Assembly: GCA_021846145.1 (NCBI GenBank)
Contig: JAJZCJ010000021.1
Span: 1 to 20,360, forward strand
Origin: Bacillota bacterium
GTDB taxonomy: Bacteria > Bacillota > Bacilli > Alicyclobacillales > SLC66
DNA: 20,360 nt
Reading direction: 5' to 3'
Part shown: one piece after another, positions 8,223 to 15,904 of the stretch
Position numbering within the stretch: the first letter of the stretch is position 1
Layout of the letters: each line of letters begins with the position of its first letter
Made by a program: the position numbers and the translations under genes
The notes under the pieces: generated by a model
Database searches by the model: none
What the model was told of the DNA's origin: nothing
What the model saw: only the letters and a program-made list of their open reading frames with translations

Positions 8223-8531
8223 TTACCAATAATATGCAAGTGCGCCTAATGTCAGTCCCGTTAACGCACCGAAGGTAAAGTACAATCCAGGGGCGAAAAT
8301 TAGTTCAGGAGTCACGCTTATTTGCTGATTTGCGTTTGGCAAAGTGGAAATGGGTGGTGTGTTCTCGGTATGAAAATTAGCAAAGTGCGTGACAGGGCGA
8401 CAATTTAACAAATAAACCCCGGATTGTGTGACCGTACTTAACACGCCGTGATAAATATTTCCATTACGGTGAGCTGCGAATACGGGCTTGCCAACAAATC
8501 GTACTGCATGATAATACAGTGGATGATCCAT
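8223..8531 (-). CDS. Unrecognised small protein with Sm-like motif and C-terminal membrane segment
   Basis: This 102-residue product reads MDHPLYYHAVRFVGKP at the N-terminus. Residues about 12-46 (GKPVFAAHRNGNIYHGVL, then VTQSGVYLL) show the spacing of an Sm-like strand set: a Gly, a charged strand, a G-x-x-Y-x-G-x-L turn and a following hydrophobic strand. A Pro- and Asn-rich linker follows. Residues about 76-101 are hydrophobic and Gly-rich and end in AYYW, consistent with one membrane helix. I place the start at the ATG read from 8531 because AGGAGGT (complement of 8537-8543) lies 5 bases upstream; a longer frame up to 8567 has no ribosome binding site. It may be spore-associated, but that is only a guess. 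No family recognised with confidence. Confidence 0.75.
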   Translation of the reverse strand: MDHPLYYHAVRFVGKPVFAAHRNGNIYHGVLSTVTQSGVYLLNCRPVTHFANFHTENTPPISTLPNANQQISVTPELIFAPGLYFTFGALTGLTLGALAYYW

Positions 8532-8634
8532 CTCGGACCTCCTCTCCTCATTTGCATCTTGCATCATATGACGCGGTGGTGGGTTTTGAATAGGGGAATA
8601 ACCGGTAGCATTTTTTTTACTAGTTCGCGGTTAT

Positions 8635-8652
8635 GCGGTGAAGCTTTACCGC
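8635..8652. promoter_or_regulatory. 18-bp palindrome upstream of the tyrosine phenol-lyase promoter
   Basis: GCGGTGAAGCTTTACCGC is an inverted repeat with one mismatched pair (8640/8647). It is centred about 58 bases upstream of the predicted transcription start, a place typical for an activator site. ATAACCG (8598-8604) and CGGTTAT (8628-8634) form a further inverted repeat just upstream, with a T-run between them. Confidence 0.45.
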
Positions 8653-8666
8653 TGTTATCCAAAATA

Positions 8667-8692
8667 TTGAAATTAGTAAGCGCTTACCTCTA

Positions 8693-8696
<4 letters not shown>
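8667..8696 (+). promoter_or_regulatory. Sigma-A-type promoter of the tyrosine phenol-lyase gene
   Basis: TTGAAA at 8667-8672 and TATACT at 8691-8696 are separated by 18 bases. Each differs from consensus at one position. Transcription would start near 8702, about 33 bases before the gene. Confidence 0.65.
8675..8688. promoter_or_regulatory. cre-like operator inside the promoter spacer
   Basis: AGTAAGCGCTTACC contains the perfect 12-bp palindrome GTAAGCGCTTAC (8676-8687) and agrees with the Bacillus CcpA site consensus TGWAANCGNTNWCA at all but the two outermost bases. It lies wholly between -35 and -10, where a bound repressor would block RNA polymerase. CcpA is the best candidate; another LacI-family regulator would also fit. 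Confidence 0.6.
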
Positions 8697-10138
<1,442 letters not shown>

Positions 10139-10140
10139 GG

Positions 10141-10176
10141 AAAAAACCTCTTCTCGCCGGGGAAGAGGTTTTTTTT
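10141..10176 (+). terminator. Strong rho-independent terminator after tpl
   Basis: CCTCTTC (10147-10153) pairs with GAAGAGG (10162-10168) around an 8-base loop. The stem is extended by an A-run before and an eight-T run after (10169-10176). It begins 2 bases after the tpl stop and separates it from lutABC. Confidence 0.92.
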
Positions 10177-10187
10177 ATAATCTACGA

Positions 10188-10214
10188 CTAATCATATGGT
10201 CATCAGATGATTAG
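10188..10214. promoter_or_regulatory. 27-bp dyad operator in front of lutABC
   Basis: CTAATCAT (10188-10195) and ATGATTAG (10207-10214) are perfect inverted arms; in the 11-base centre three of five further pairs also match, giving 11 of 13 pairs over 27 bases. The regulator encoded just beyond lutC is of the FadR type, whose operators are short dyads, so this is the likely binding site. No T-run follows, so it is not a terminator. Confidence 0.6.
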
Positions 10215-10225
10215 ATGTGTATAGT
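10197..10225 (+). promoter_or_regulatory. Candidate promoter of lutABC
   Basis: TGGTCA (10197-10202; four of six to consensus) and TATAGT (10220-10225; five of six) are 17 bases apart. The -35 lies inside the 27-bp dyad, so a bound regulator would exclude polymerase. A weaker alternative -10, TATATT, is at 10239-10244. Confidence 0.45.
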
Positions 10226-10267
10226 GTAAAGTAGCATTTATATTAATAAAGTTCGGAGTGGATTCAT

Positions 10268-10996
10268 ATGAGAGTATCGATGTTTGTTACATGTATGGTG
10301 GATAGTTTGTTTCCTCAGGTCGGTGAGGCGATGGTACGTGTGTTAGAGCAACTCGGAGTGGAAGTGGATGTCCCGAAAGAGCAGACTTGTTGCGGGCAAC
10401 CTGCGTGGAACAGCGGCCATGTTGAGGAAGCAAGAGTGGTAGGTAAGACACTGGTGCAGGCTTTCAACAAGTCAGAGTATGTCGTATCACCTTCAGGGTC
10501 GTGTACAGGGATGATCAAACACTTTTTTCCGCAAATATATGAAAACGAATACAAAATGGCAGATGACGCTTTACACTTAGCCACTCACACGTATGAGTTC
10601 TCCCAGTTTCTTGTCAATGTATTGGGAGTGACAGATTTAGGTGCAGTGTTTCCACATAAGGTCACTTATCATCCGTCGTGTCACGCGTCTAGGTTACTTG
10701 GTGTCAAGGATGAACCGCTCATGTTATTGGAACGTGTGGCGCAAATTGAACTACTGGATCTGCCAAGCGCGGAGGACTGCTGTGGGTTCGGAGGCACATT
10801 TTCCGTAAAAATGCCGGAACTCTCTACCGCGATGGCAGATGAAAAGGTGGCGCACGTGGCGCATACGGGTGCTGATGTGCTGGTCAGCACAGACATGGGC
10901 TGCTTAATGCACATCGGCGGTAGGATGGGACGATTGGGCAATGGTACGCGAGTCATGCACATTGCGGAATTGCTAGATGAGGGGATGACACGATGA
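10268..10996 (+). CDS. lutA: L-lactate oxidation complex subunit LutA
   Basis: LutA is the CCG-domain (cysteine-rich) subunit of the LutABC iron-sulfur complex, which oxidises L-lactate to pyruvate. The 242 residues hold two CCG repeats: C41-C42-G in QTCCGQPAWNSGH with C79 in SGSC, and C171-C172-G in EDCCGFGGTFSVKMP with C138 (HPSCHASR) and C212 (DMGC). These bind Fe-S clusters in related heterodisulfide-reductase-type subunits. GGAGTG at 10255-10260 supports the ATG at 10268. Its stop TGA overlaps the lutB ATG (ATGA), so the two are co-translated. It is the first gene of the operon behind the 27-bp dyad. Confidence 0.93.
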   Translation: MRVSMFVTCMVDSLFPQVGEAMVRVLEQLGVEVDVPKEQTCCGQPAWNSGHVEEARVVGKTLVQAFNKSEYVVSPSGSCTGMIKHFFPQIYENEYKMADDALHLATHTYEFSQFLVNVLGVTDLGAVFPHKVTYHPSCHASRLLGVKDEPLMLLERVAQIELLDLPSAEDCCGFGGTFSVKMPELSTAMADEKVAHVAHTGADVLVSTDMGCLMHIGGRMGRLGNGTRVMHIAELLDEGMTR

Positions 10997-12435
10997 ATGA
11001 CAACCATGCAACGTTTACGGAACGCATTCACGAGGCAATAGAAGACGATTACCTCATTAATGCCGTGAAATATACAACGGAACGTTTGAAGTCAAAAAAA
11101 CTTGAAGCGGCCAGTGAGCTTGACGGGTGGGAAGAGTGGCGTGAAAAGGGACGCCAGATTAGGGAGCATACAATTTCTCATTTGGATCACTATCTGCGGC
11201 AATTTGTGGATAATGCTCGCCAAGCCGGGGTGCAAGTGTACTTCGCAAAAGACGCACAGGAAGCGGCACAGATAACGGTGGATATCGCAAAGAATAAGCA
11301 AGCAAAGCGCGTGGTAAAGTCGAAGTCCATGGTGTCAGAAGAAATACACATCAATCATGCACTAGAGGCACAGGGCATCCAAGCGCTTGAAACAGACCTA
11401 GGTGAATATATTATTCAGTTGGCAAAAGAGACGCCTTCACACATCATCATACCAGCTATCCACAAAACGAGAAAGCAAATCCAAGCGCTTTTTGAGGAAG
11501 CGGGGGGTGTTGGGCTCGCTACCGACACCAAAAATTTGACGGCTTTTGCCAGAAAAACGCTTCGTGCAGAATTTTTACAAGCAGATGTTGGCATCACAGG
11601 ATGCAATTTTGCCATTGCACAGACGGGATCAATCGTACTTTTTACCAATGAGGGGAATGGACGGATGGTGACGACGTTCCCCAAAACTCACATCGTGTTG
11701 ATGGGAATGGAACGGATTTTACCGACGATTGCTGATTTGGAAGTTATGGCAACGTTGCTTCCGAGAAGTGCAACAGGACAAAAATTGACGGCATACATGA
11801 CAGTTTTGACAGGACCAAGGCGGGTTAATGAGCAGGACGGGGCAGAAGAGATGCACCTCATCATCGTGGATAACGGACGATCTAAGCAATTGGGGGACCC
11901 GAAATTTCAAACGATCCTTCATTGTATACGTTGTGGCGCTTGCCTCAACGTGTGTCCCGTCTATCGCCACATAGGTGGACACGCTTATGGCTCCGTCTAC
12001 CCAGGGCCGATTGGCGCTGTGCTGACACCGCTGCTCGACGACACTGGGAAACATGCAGATCTGCCCTACGCTTCTAGCCTTTGTGGTGCCTGTTACGAGG
12101 CGTGCCCAGTAAAAATTCCGTTGCATGATTTATTGGTCTATTTGCGCCAACGCAGCGTGGCGGCAGGTAGTGCAAAAGGACTGGAACGCATGGCGTTTGC
12201 AGGTTATCGTCATGCTTTTTCAAGTGCAAAACGGTACCGACTGGTGTTGAAAATGGGTCAGACAATGCAAGGACTGATTACGGAGGACGGGCATTTTCGG
12301 GCATCTTTTGCTCCGCTTCGCGCATGGACGGGGAGCAGAGATTTGCCGGCACTGCCTAATGAAACTTTTCGCGAACGTTTTGATAAGCGCACACAGGGAC
12401 AGGGTATAGCACCCTCATCACCGGAAGGAAGGTGA
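10993..12435 (+). CDS. lutB: L-lactate oxidation iron-sulfur protein LutB
   Basis: LutB is the largest subunit of the lactate-oxidising complex. The first ~300 of 480 residues form the LUD (DUF162) domain, with GITGCNFAIAQTGSIVLFTNEGNGRM at about 200-225 shared in short form with LutC. Two ferredoxin-type 4Fe-4S motifs follow: C311-x2-C314-x2-C317-x3-C321-P and C364-x2-C367-x3-C371-P. The C-terminal ~100 residues are a helical LutB-specific tail. Length is in the normal range for Bacillus LutB. The ATG overlaps the lutA stop. The lutC start region follows directly after the TGA at 12433-12435. All cluster ligands expected are visible, so the enzyme looks functional. Confidence 0.93.
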   Translation: MNDNHATFTERIHEAIEDDYLINAVKYTTERLKSKKLEAASELDGWEEWREKGRQIREHTISHLDHYLRQFVDNARQAGVQVYFAKDAQEAAQITVDIAKNKQAKRVVKSKSMVSEEIHINHALEAQGIQALETDLGEYIIQLAKETPSHIIIPAIHKTRKQIQALFEEAGGVGLATDTKNLTAFARKTLRAEFLQADVGITGCNFAIAQTGSIVLFTNEGNGRMVTTFPKTHIVLMGMERILPTIADLEVMATLLPRSATGQKLTAYMTVLTGPRRVNEQDGAEEMHLIIVDNGRSKQLGDPKFQTILHCIRCGACLNVCPVYRHIGGHAYGSVYPGPIGAVLTPLLDDTGKHADLPYASSLCGACYEACPVKIPLHDLLVYLRQRSVAAGSAKGLERMAFAGYRHAFSSAKRYRLVLKMGQTMQGLITEDGHFRASFAPLRAWTGSRDLPALPNETFRERFDKRTQGQGIAPSSPEGR

Positions 12436-12441
12436 ATGTTT

Positions 12442-13101
12442 ATGGATGAAAATGTGTTTTTTGAGCATCTATCAAAACGACTCGGAAATTCGCGTGACCT
12501 TGCATCTTGGGTGCCATTTTTAGAGCGAGTACCACAGCAAGTGGCTGACACAACGATTGCGAATCGAATAGATATACTGATTGCCGAACTGGATAAGTTA
12601 GGGGCGCGCGCTGTTGTCGTTCATTCATTAGCAGATTTGCACCAAGAATTAGAAAAGCTCATTACGTCGGAGTGGCTGATGGAAATGATAACGTGGGATA
12701 CTGCCACGCTGCAAGCGTATGAAGTGGGGGACATTGTTAATCGAGCAAAGCAGAGGGCTAAGCAGCAAGTAAGAGATGCCTCTTCGCAGGCCGTGATCGT
12801 AGGGATTACAGCTTGTGACTATGCGATTGCCAGCACGGGCAGCTTGGTTATTGTGTCAGGGGCGGGCAGAGGACGGGCAGCTAGTTTATTGCCTGATGTC
12901 CACATCGTGCTCATGCAAGCTGAACAGATTCGCAATAACATAGGAGAGGTATTAACCGAATTGAATGCTGCGTATGGAGGCCAAGACTTGCCCAGCGCGA
13001 TACAATTCATCTCGGGGCCAAGTCGCTCTTCTGATATAGAAAATGATCTCAGTATTGGTGTCCATGGCCCTGGTGCTGTTGTCGTCTTGATTCTAGAATA
13101 A
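12442..13101 (+). CDS. lutC: L-lactate oxidation complex subunit LutC
   Basis: LutC is a stand-alone LUD-domain subunit of the LutABC complex. The signature is the block ITACDYAIASTGSLVIVSGAGRGRAASLLPDVHIVLM in the middle of the protein, written here as its start GITACDYAIASTG and end LPDVHIVL. The ISGPSRSSDIE stretch near the C-terminus is also typical. Two in-frame ATGs, 12436 and 12442, are possible starts. AAGGAAGG at 12425-12432 is 9 bases from the second and only 3 from the first, so I prefer 12442. The product is then 219 residues. The last nine bases of the gene overlap the end of the convergent regulator gene. Confidence 0.92.
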   Translation: MDENVFFEHLSKRLGNSRDLASWVPFLERVPQQVADTTIANRIDILIAELDKLGARAVVVHSLADLHQELEKLITSEWLMEMITWDTATLQAYEVGDIVNRAKQRAKQQVRDASSQAVIVGITACDYAIASTGSLVIVSGAGRGRAASLLPDVHIVLMQAEQIRNNIGEVLTELNAAYGGQDLPSAIQFISGPSRSSDIENDLSIGVHGPGAVVVLILE

Positions 13102-13815
13102 TACGGTTGAATTGGATTTAGTATTTAAGTACGCTTCGAGTGCCTGACGAACGTGATCCAGGTGTGTTTCTGTAGCCATTTTTGCCAAGTGCGGATCTTG
13201 ATCTTCCACTGCGAGAAAGATGTCAAGGTGCTCCTTGTAAAGGTTTTGCGTTGAATTCTCTCCGCGATACAGCCAGAGAGTGCGAAGGTCTCGGATAGTG
13301 ATGTCCAGGGTCTTGGAAATAGTGTCCATCATGCGCATCAGAAACACATTTTTTGATGCCTTCGCCAAGGCGTGATGAAACTGAATATCATAGTTGCGGC
13401 TAAGTTCTTCGTTATTGGTCGCAAGTCCCATGTGATCAATAATTTGGCGAAGTACTAATAGGTCATTCGCATCCCTATAGATGGCGGAAATTTCGGCACA
13501 GCCGCCTTCGACGATGCGTCTGACTACTAACAACTGAAACAATTCCTGAGGGTCTTCTCGCAATTGAAACGGCACGTTCGAAAATGTGGATTGTAGCGTA
13601 TCTTGGACGAAGGTTCCTTCGCCTTGTTTCGCAAGAATCAGTCCTCTGGCCTTAAGCTGGCTTAACGCTTCGCGAATGGTGGATTTGCCGACTCCATATT
13701 GGATAGCTAGCTGATCAATGGTGGGAAGGCGATCACCTGGTTTGAACGTTTTTTGCAAAATTCGATTCTCCAAATCATCGGCAACGACTTCAAATGATTT
13801 GCGCAATAAACTCAT
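13093..13815 (-). CDS. lutR: GntR-family (FadR subfamily, FCD domain) regulator, probable LutR
   Basis: This 240-residue protein has a winged helix-turn-helix at residues 5-72 with the GntR signatures LENRIL, FKPGDRLPTIDQLA and GVGKSTIREALSQLKARGLI. An all-helical FCD ligand domain covers about 85-230. The FCD metal-binding residues are visible as D143-x3-H147, H196 and H218. Such regulators sense small carboxylates; LutR of Bacillus subtilis is of this family and represses lutABC. The gene runs convergently to lutC and overlaps it by nine bases. The ATG is read from 13815, with AGGA close upstream on the minus strand. The link to lactate and to the 27-bp dyad at 10188-10214 is inferred from position; a regulator of tpl is also possible. 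Confidence 0.82.
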   Translation of the reverse strand: MSLLRKSFEVVADDLENRILQKTFKPGDRLPTIDQLAIQYGVGKSTIREALSQLKARGLILAKQGEGTFVQDTLQSTFSNVPFQLREDPQELFQLLVVRRIVEGGCAEISAIYRDANDLLVLRQIIDHMGLATNNEELSRNYDIQFHHALAKASKNVFLMRMMDTISKTLDITIRDLRTLWLYRGENSTQNLYKEHLDIFLAVEDQDPHLAKMATETHLDHVRQALEAYLNTKSNSTVLF

Positions 13816-13868
13816 AATTCCTAAAACCCCTTGCTTATGTTGGAATGTATGTTTGGAAGCTGAATATG

Positions 13869-13898
13869 ATTCTACACCATTGTGAAAGTGACGAACAA
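13869..13898 (-). promoter_or_regulatory. Candidate promoter of the GntR-family regulator gene
   Basis: On the minus strand, TTGTTC (complement of 13893-13898) and TAGAAT (complement of 13869-13874) are 18 bases apart. Transcription would start about 47 bases before the regulator ATG. Matches are four of six and five of six to consensus. Confidence 0.4.
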
Positions 13899-13983
13899 GG
13901 AGCGTATTCCCATTTAACTTAGGGAATGATCACAGGAGAGCATGATTATCTGAAATTATAAAAAAGGGGAAATTATAAATGAT

Positions 13984-14038
13984 AACGCAAAATTGCTCCG
14001 CTCTATCGAATAGCATAGAATTGGAGCAACTTTGCGTT
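13984..14038. terminator. Long hairpin between the two regulator genes
   Basis: AACGCAAAATTGCTCC (13984-13999) pairs with GGAGCAACTTTGCGTT (14023-14038) with one mismatch in 16. A second inner stem, TCTAT (14002-14006) with ATAGA (14015-14019), closes the loop. It begins just past the end of the XRE regulator gene, so it likely ends that minus-strand transcript, though the U-run on that strand is interrupted. Confidence 0.55.
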
Positions 14039-14049
14039 TTAAGATAATA

Positions 14050-14469
14050 TCAAGACTTGTCAACTGATAATTTTTTTAAATGTTTACGTTGAGCCATGAT
14101 TTCAATCATCGCGCAGAGCATGGTGTAGTCTGATTCATCAAGCCGACTGACGCGATGAGCCATGGCTATGTAAGGTTGGGACGTCTCATTCATGATGAAA
14201 CTTTGTAAATAGGTTGGTAGGTCAGTAGGTTTATGGTAACCTGTGTCATCTGGCAATGAAGTAATTTCCCCTGAATCTGCGAAATAACCAATGTTGACTC
14301 CAAGTGCCTCAGCTATTCTAATTGCGTATTCTAATGATGGATGACGCATACCCCGCTCGATCGAACTGATATGCGGTGCTGATATCCCTGTTTGATAAGA
14401 AAGTTCCTGTTGCGTTAGTTCTCTTTTATTCCTCAGTATGCGTATTTTACGTCCAAGTAAGTCATCCAT
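14050..14469 (-). CDS. XRE/Cro-type helix-turn-helix regulator
   Basis: This 139-residue protein has an HTH_3 DNA-binding domain at residues 5-62: LGRKIRILRNKRELTQQEL, then SYQTGISAPHISSIERGMRHPS, the recognition-helix region, and IRIAEALGV. A C-terminal segment of about 75 residues (YLQSFIMNET through MIEIMAQRKH) is helical and may mediate dimerisation. It resembles SinR-like regulators in layout only. The ATG read from 14469 has GGAG 9 bases upstream; a GTG three codons earlier, with AAGGA upstream, is a possible start. It is divergent from the HAD phosphatase gene, and the AT-rich region between holds a dyad, which suggests it may control itself and that gene. Target and signal are unknown. 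Confidence 0.82.
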   Translation of the reverse strand: MDDLLGRKIRILRNKRELTQQELSYQTGISAPHISSIERGMRHPSLEYAIRIAEALGVNIGYFADSGEITSLPDDTGYHKPTDLPTYLQSFIMNETSQPYIAMAHRVSRLDESDYTMLCAMIEIMAQRKHLKKLSVDKS

Positions 14470-14518
14470 TTCGTACACTCCATTCCTTAATGTATTAAAT
14501 AATATATAGAGAACATAC

Positions 14519-14532
14519 TACACAACTGTGTA
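14519..14532. promoter_or_regulatory. 14-bp dyad between divergent XRE and HAD genes
   Basis: TACACA (14519-14524) and TGTGTA (14527-14532) are perfect arms around two bases. A TGTAAA direct repeat (14529-14534 and 14536-14541) adjoins it. It lies about 50 bases before the XRE gene start, so it may be its own operator. Confidence 0.4.
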
Positions 14533-14609
14533 AAATGTAAATAGTTACTAGTATCTAATTTTGGAATTCTACAATTGGATAGATAATAACAATTCCAATC
14601 GCATTTTCA

Positions 14610-14618
14610 TGTTATATT
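14610..14618 (+). promoter_or_regulatory. Extended -10 element before the HAD phosphatase gene
   Basis: TG at 14610-14611, one base, then TATATT (14613-14618) fits an extended -10. No clear -35 is seen. It lies about 43 bases before the preferred start codon. Confidence 0.4.
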
Positions 14619-14660
14619 GAAAATCATATGACGATTAAATTGGCGAAAGGACGGGAAAAC

Positions 14661-15305
14661 ATGAGGAAATACGAGATAATTTTATTTGATCTAGATGGCA
14701 CCATAGTAAATTCTGAAGCAGGGATAATTGAATCCATCCAATATTCACTATCTCATTTTGACATTTATGAAAAGAATATTTCATATTTAAGACAAATCAT
14801 CGGCCCTCCATTAGAAGAATCTTTTTTAAACTTATTCAAATTTACGCCAACACAAATTGAAAAAGCAGTCTCATTATTTCGAAATCATTATGCACAAAAA
14901 GGAGTTCATGAATTTTTAGTCTATAAAGACATCCCTGAATTACTGCAATCACTCCACCAATCGGGAATTAAATTGGCTGTGGCTACTTCAAAACCCACGG
15001 TGTTCGCTGAACAAATACTTAAAACTGCCGGATTACGTGATTATTTTTCGGTACTAGTTGGCAGCGGAAGTAAGAAAGATTTAGATAAAGAAACAATTAT
15101 CAGGCAAACATTGCAAGCGTTCAAACATATAAACAATCGTTCCATCTTAATGGTTGGAGATAGGAAATATGATATACAAGGTGCTAGATCTCATGGACTT
15201 CATACATGTGCTGTAACATATGGATTTGGCTCACTTGATGAACTACTGTTGCTGCATCCAGACTACATAATTAATGCGCCACTTGAGCTATTAGGACTAC
15301 TCTGA
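14661..15305 (+). CDS. HAD-superfamily phosphatase, phosphoglycolate phosphatase/PpaX-like
   Basis: This 214-residue protein carries the four HAD motifs: I, FDLDGTIVNSE near residues 9-19, with the nucleophile Asp and general acid Asp; II, VATSKP; III, a Lys in the DLDKET stretch; and IV, GDRKYDIQGA. A helical cap follows motif I, as in the Gph/PpaX group that hydrolyses small phosphate esters. The substrate cannot be read from the sequence. The ATG at 14661 is preferred: AAAGGA at 14645-14650 lies 10 bases upstream, and the motif I strand then starts within ten residues. An ATG at 14628 would add eleven residues without a ribosome binding site. The gene is visibly richer in A and T than lutABC to its left. 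Confidence 0.83.
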   Translation: MRKYEIILFDLDGTIVNSEAGIIESIQYSLSHFDIYEKNISYLRQIIGPPLEESFLNLFKFTPTQIEKAVSLFRNHYAQKGVHEFLVYKDIPELLQSLHQSGIKLAVATSKPTVFAEQILKTAGLRDYFSVLVGSGSKKDLDKETIIRQTLQAFKHINNRSILMVGDRKYDIQGARSHGLHTCAVTYGFGSLDELLLLHPDYIINAPLELLGLL

Positions 15306-15313
15306 CACGAAAC

Positions 15314-15341
15314 TTGCATGCCTTGTAGAAAGGCTTATACT
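15314..15341 (+). promoter_or_regulatory. Sigma-A-type promoter before rraA
   Basis: TTGCAT (15314-15319) and TATACT (15336-15341) are 16 bases apart. The spacer holds the inverted repeat GCCTT (15320-15324) / AAGGC (15330-15334), which may be an operator. It likely drives the rraA-to-Toprim series of genes. Confidence 0.55.
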
Positions 15342-15370
15342 AGGGGAAACAAGAAAAAGGAGGCCGAAAT

Positions 15371-15847
15371 ATGCAATTGAAAACGGCTGATTTATCTGAT
15401 CAGTTTGGTGATGAAATTCAAATTTGTGAAATTAACTTTTTGAATTTCGGGAATCAAAAGCGCTTTATGGGTCCGATTAACACGATCCGTGTTTTTGAAG
15501 ACAATGTAAAAGTGCGTGAAGCCTTAGGGGATATTGAGCCCGGAAGTGTACTTGTCGTAGACGGAGGAGGTTCTGTCAAATGTGCACTTCTAGGTGATCA
15601 GTTAGCGGCAATCGCTGCATCAAGAAATATAGCAGGAGTGATTATTAACGGTGCGGTGCGGGATGTCGCTGAATTAAATGCCATTGATATTGGCATTCTT
15701 GCAATAGGTTCGAATCCGAAAAAGAGCAAGAAAAAAGGAATTGGGGAACGCGGTGTACCGCTTTTTTTTGGTGGTATCCATTGGCATACGGGGGATTACG
15801 TATATGCAGACGAAGATGGAGTGGTTATTTCAAAGGTGAAGCGGTAA
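15371..15847 (+). CDS. rraA: RraA family protein (RraA-like / hydroxy-methylglutarate-type aldolase)
   Basis: This 158-residue protein is collinear with the RraA family: LSDQF near the N-terminus, FEDNVKVREAL at 42-52, VLVVDGGGSVKCALLGD at 60-76, IINGAVRDV at 91-99, and the FFGGIHWHTGDYVYADEDGV C-terminal block. Escherichia coli RraA inhibits RNase E, but related proteins are metal-dependent aldolases that cleave 4-hydroxy-2-oxo acids to pyruvate. Here D76, R97 and D98 fit the D-x20-R-D motif of the aldolases, so catalysis is plausible. Bacilli generally lack classical RNase E. AAAGGAGG at 15357-15364 supports the ATG. It is 57 bases upstream of the KimA-like gene and faces the same way. Family certain, activity uncertain. 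Confidence 0.87.
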   Translation: MQLKTADLSDQFGDEIQICEINFLNFGNQKRFMGPINTIRVFEDNVKVREALGDIEPGSVLVVDGGGSVKCALLGDQLAAIAASRNIAGVIINGAVRDVAELNAIDIGILAIGSNPKKSKKKGIGERGVPLFFGGIHWHTGDYVYADEDGVVISKVKR

Positions 15848-15904
15848 TCGATTTTTTCAAATCAGTTTCAAACATCGCATACCAAGGAGGAAGTCTTTCA
15901 CAGT

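Noticed and set aside
8598..8634. Hairpin with internal T-run as terminator for the minus-strand small gene
   Set aside because: It is upstream of that gene's start, not after its end, and the T-run is in the loop.
10188..10214. Second terminator after tpl
   Set aside because: The dyad is AT-rich, has no following T-run, and a strong terminator already lies at 10141-10176.
11719..12126. 135-codon open frame on the minus strand inside lutB
   Set aside because: It lies opposite the conserved ferredoxin motifs, has no ribosome binding site and codes for a Cys/Thr-rich product typical of antisense shadow frames.
15848..15904. Cyclic di-AMP (ydaO-type) riboswitch upstream of the KimA-like gene
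   Set aside because: The gap is only 57 bases and shows no long paired structure; the riboswitch is over 100 bases.
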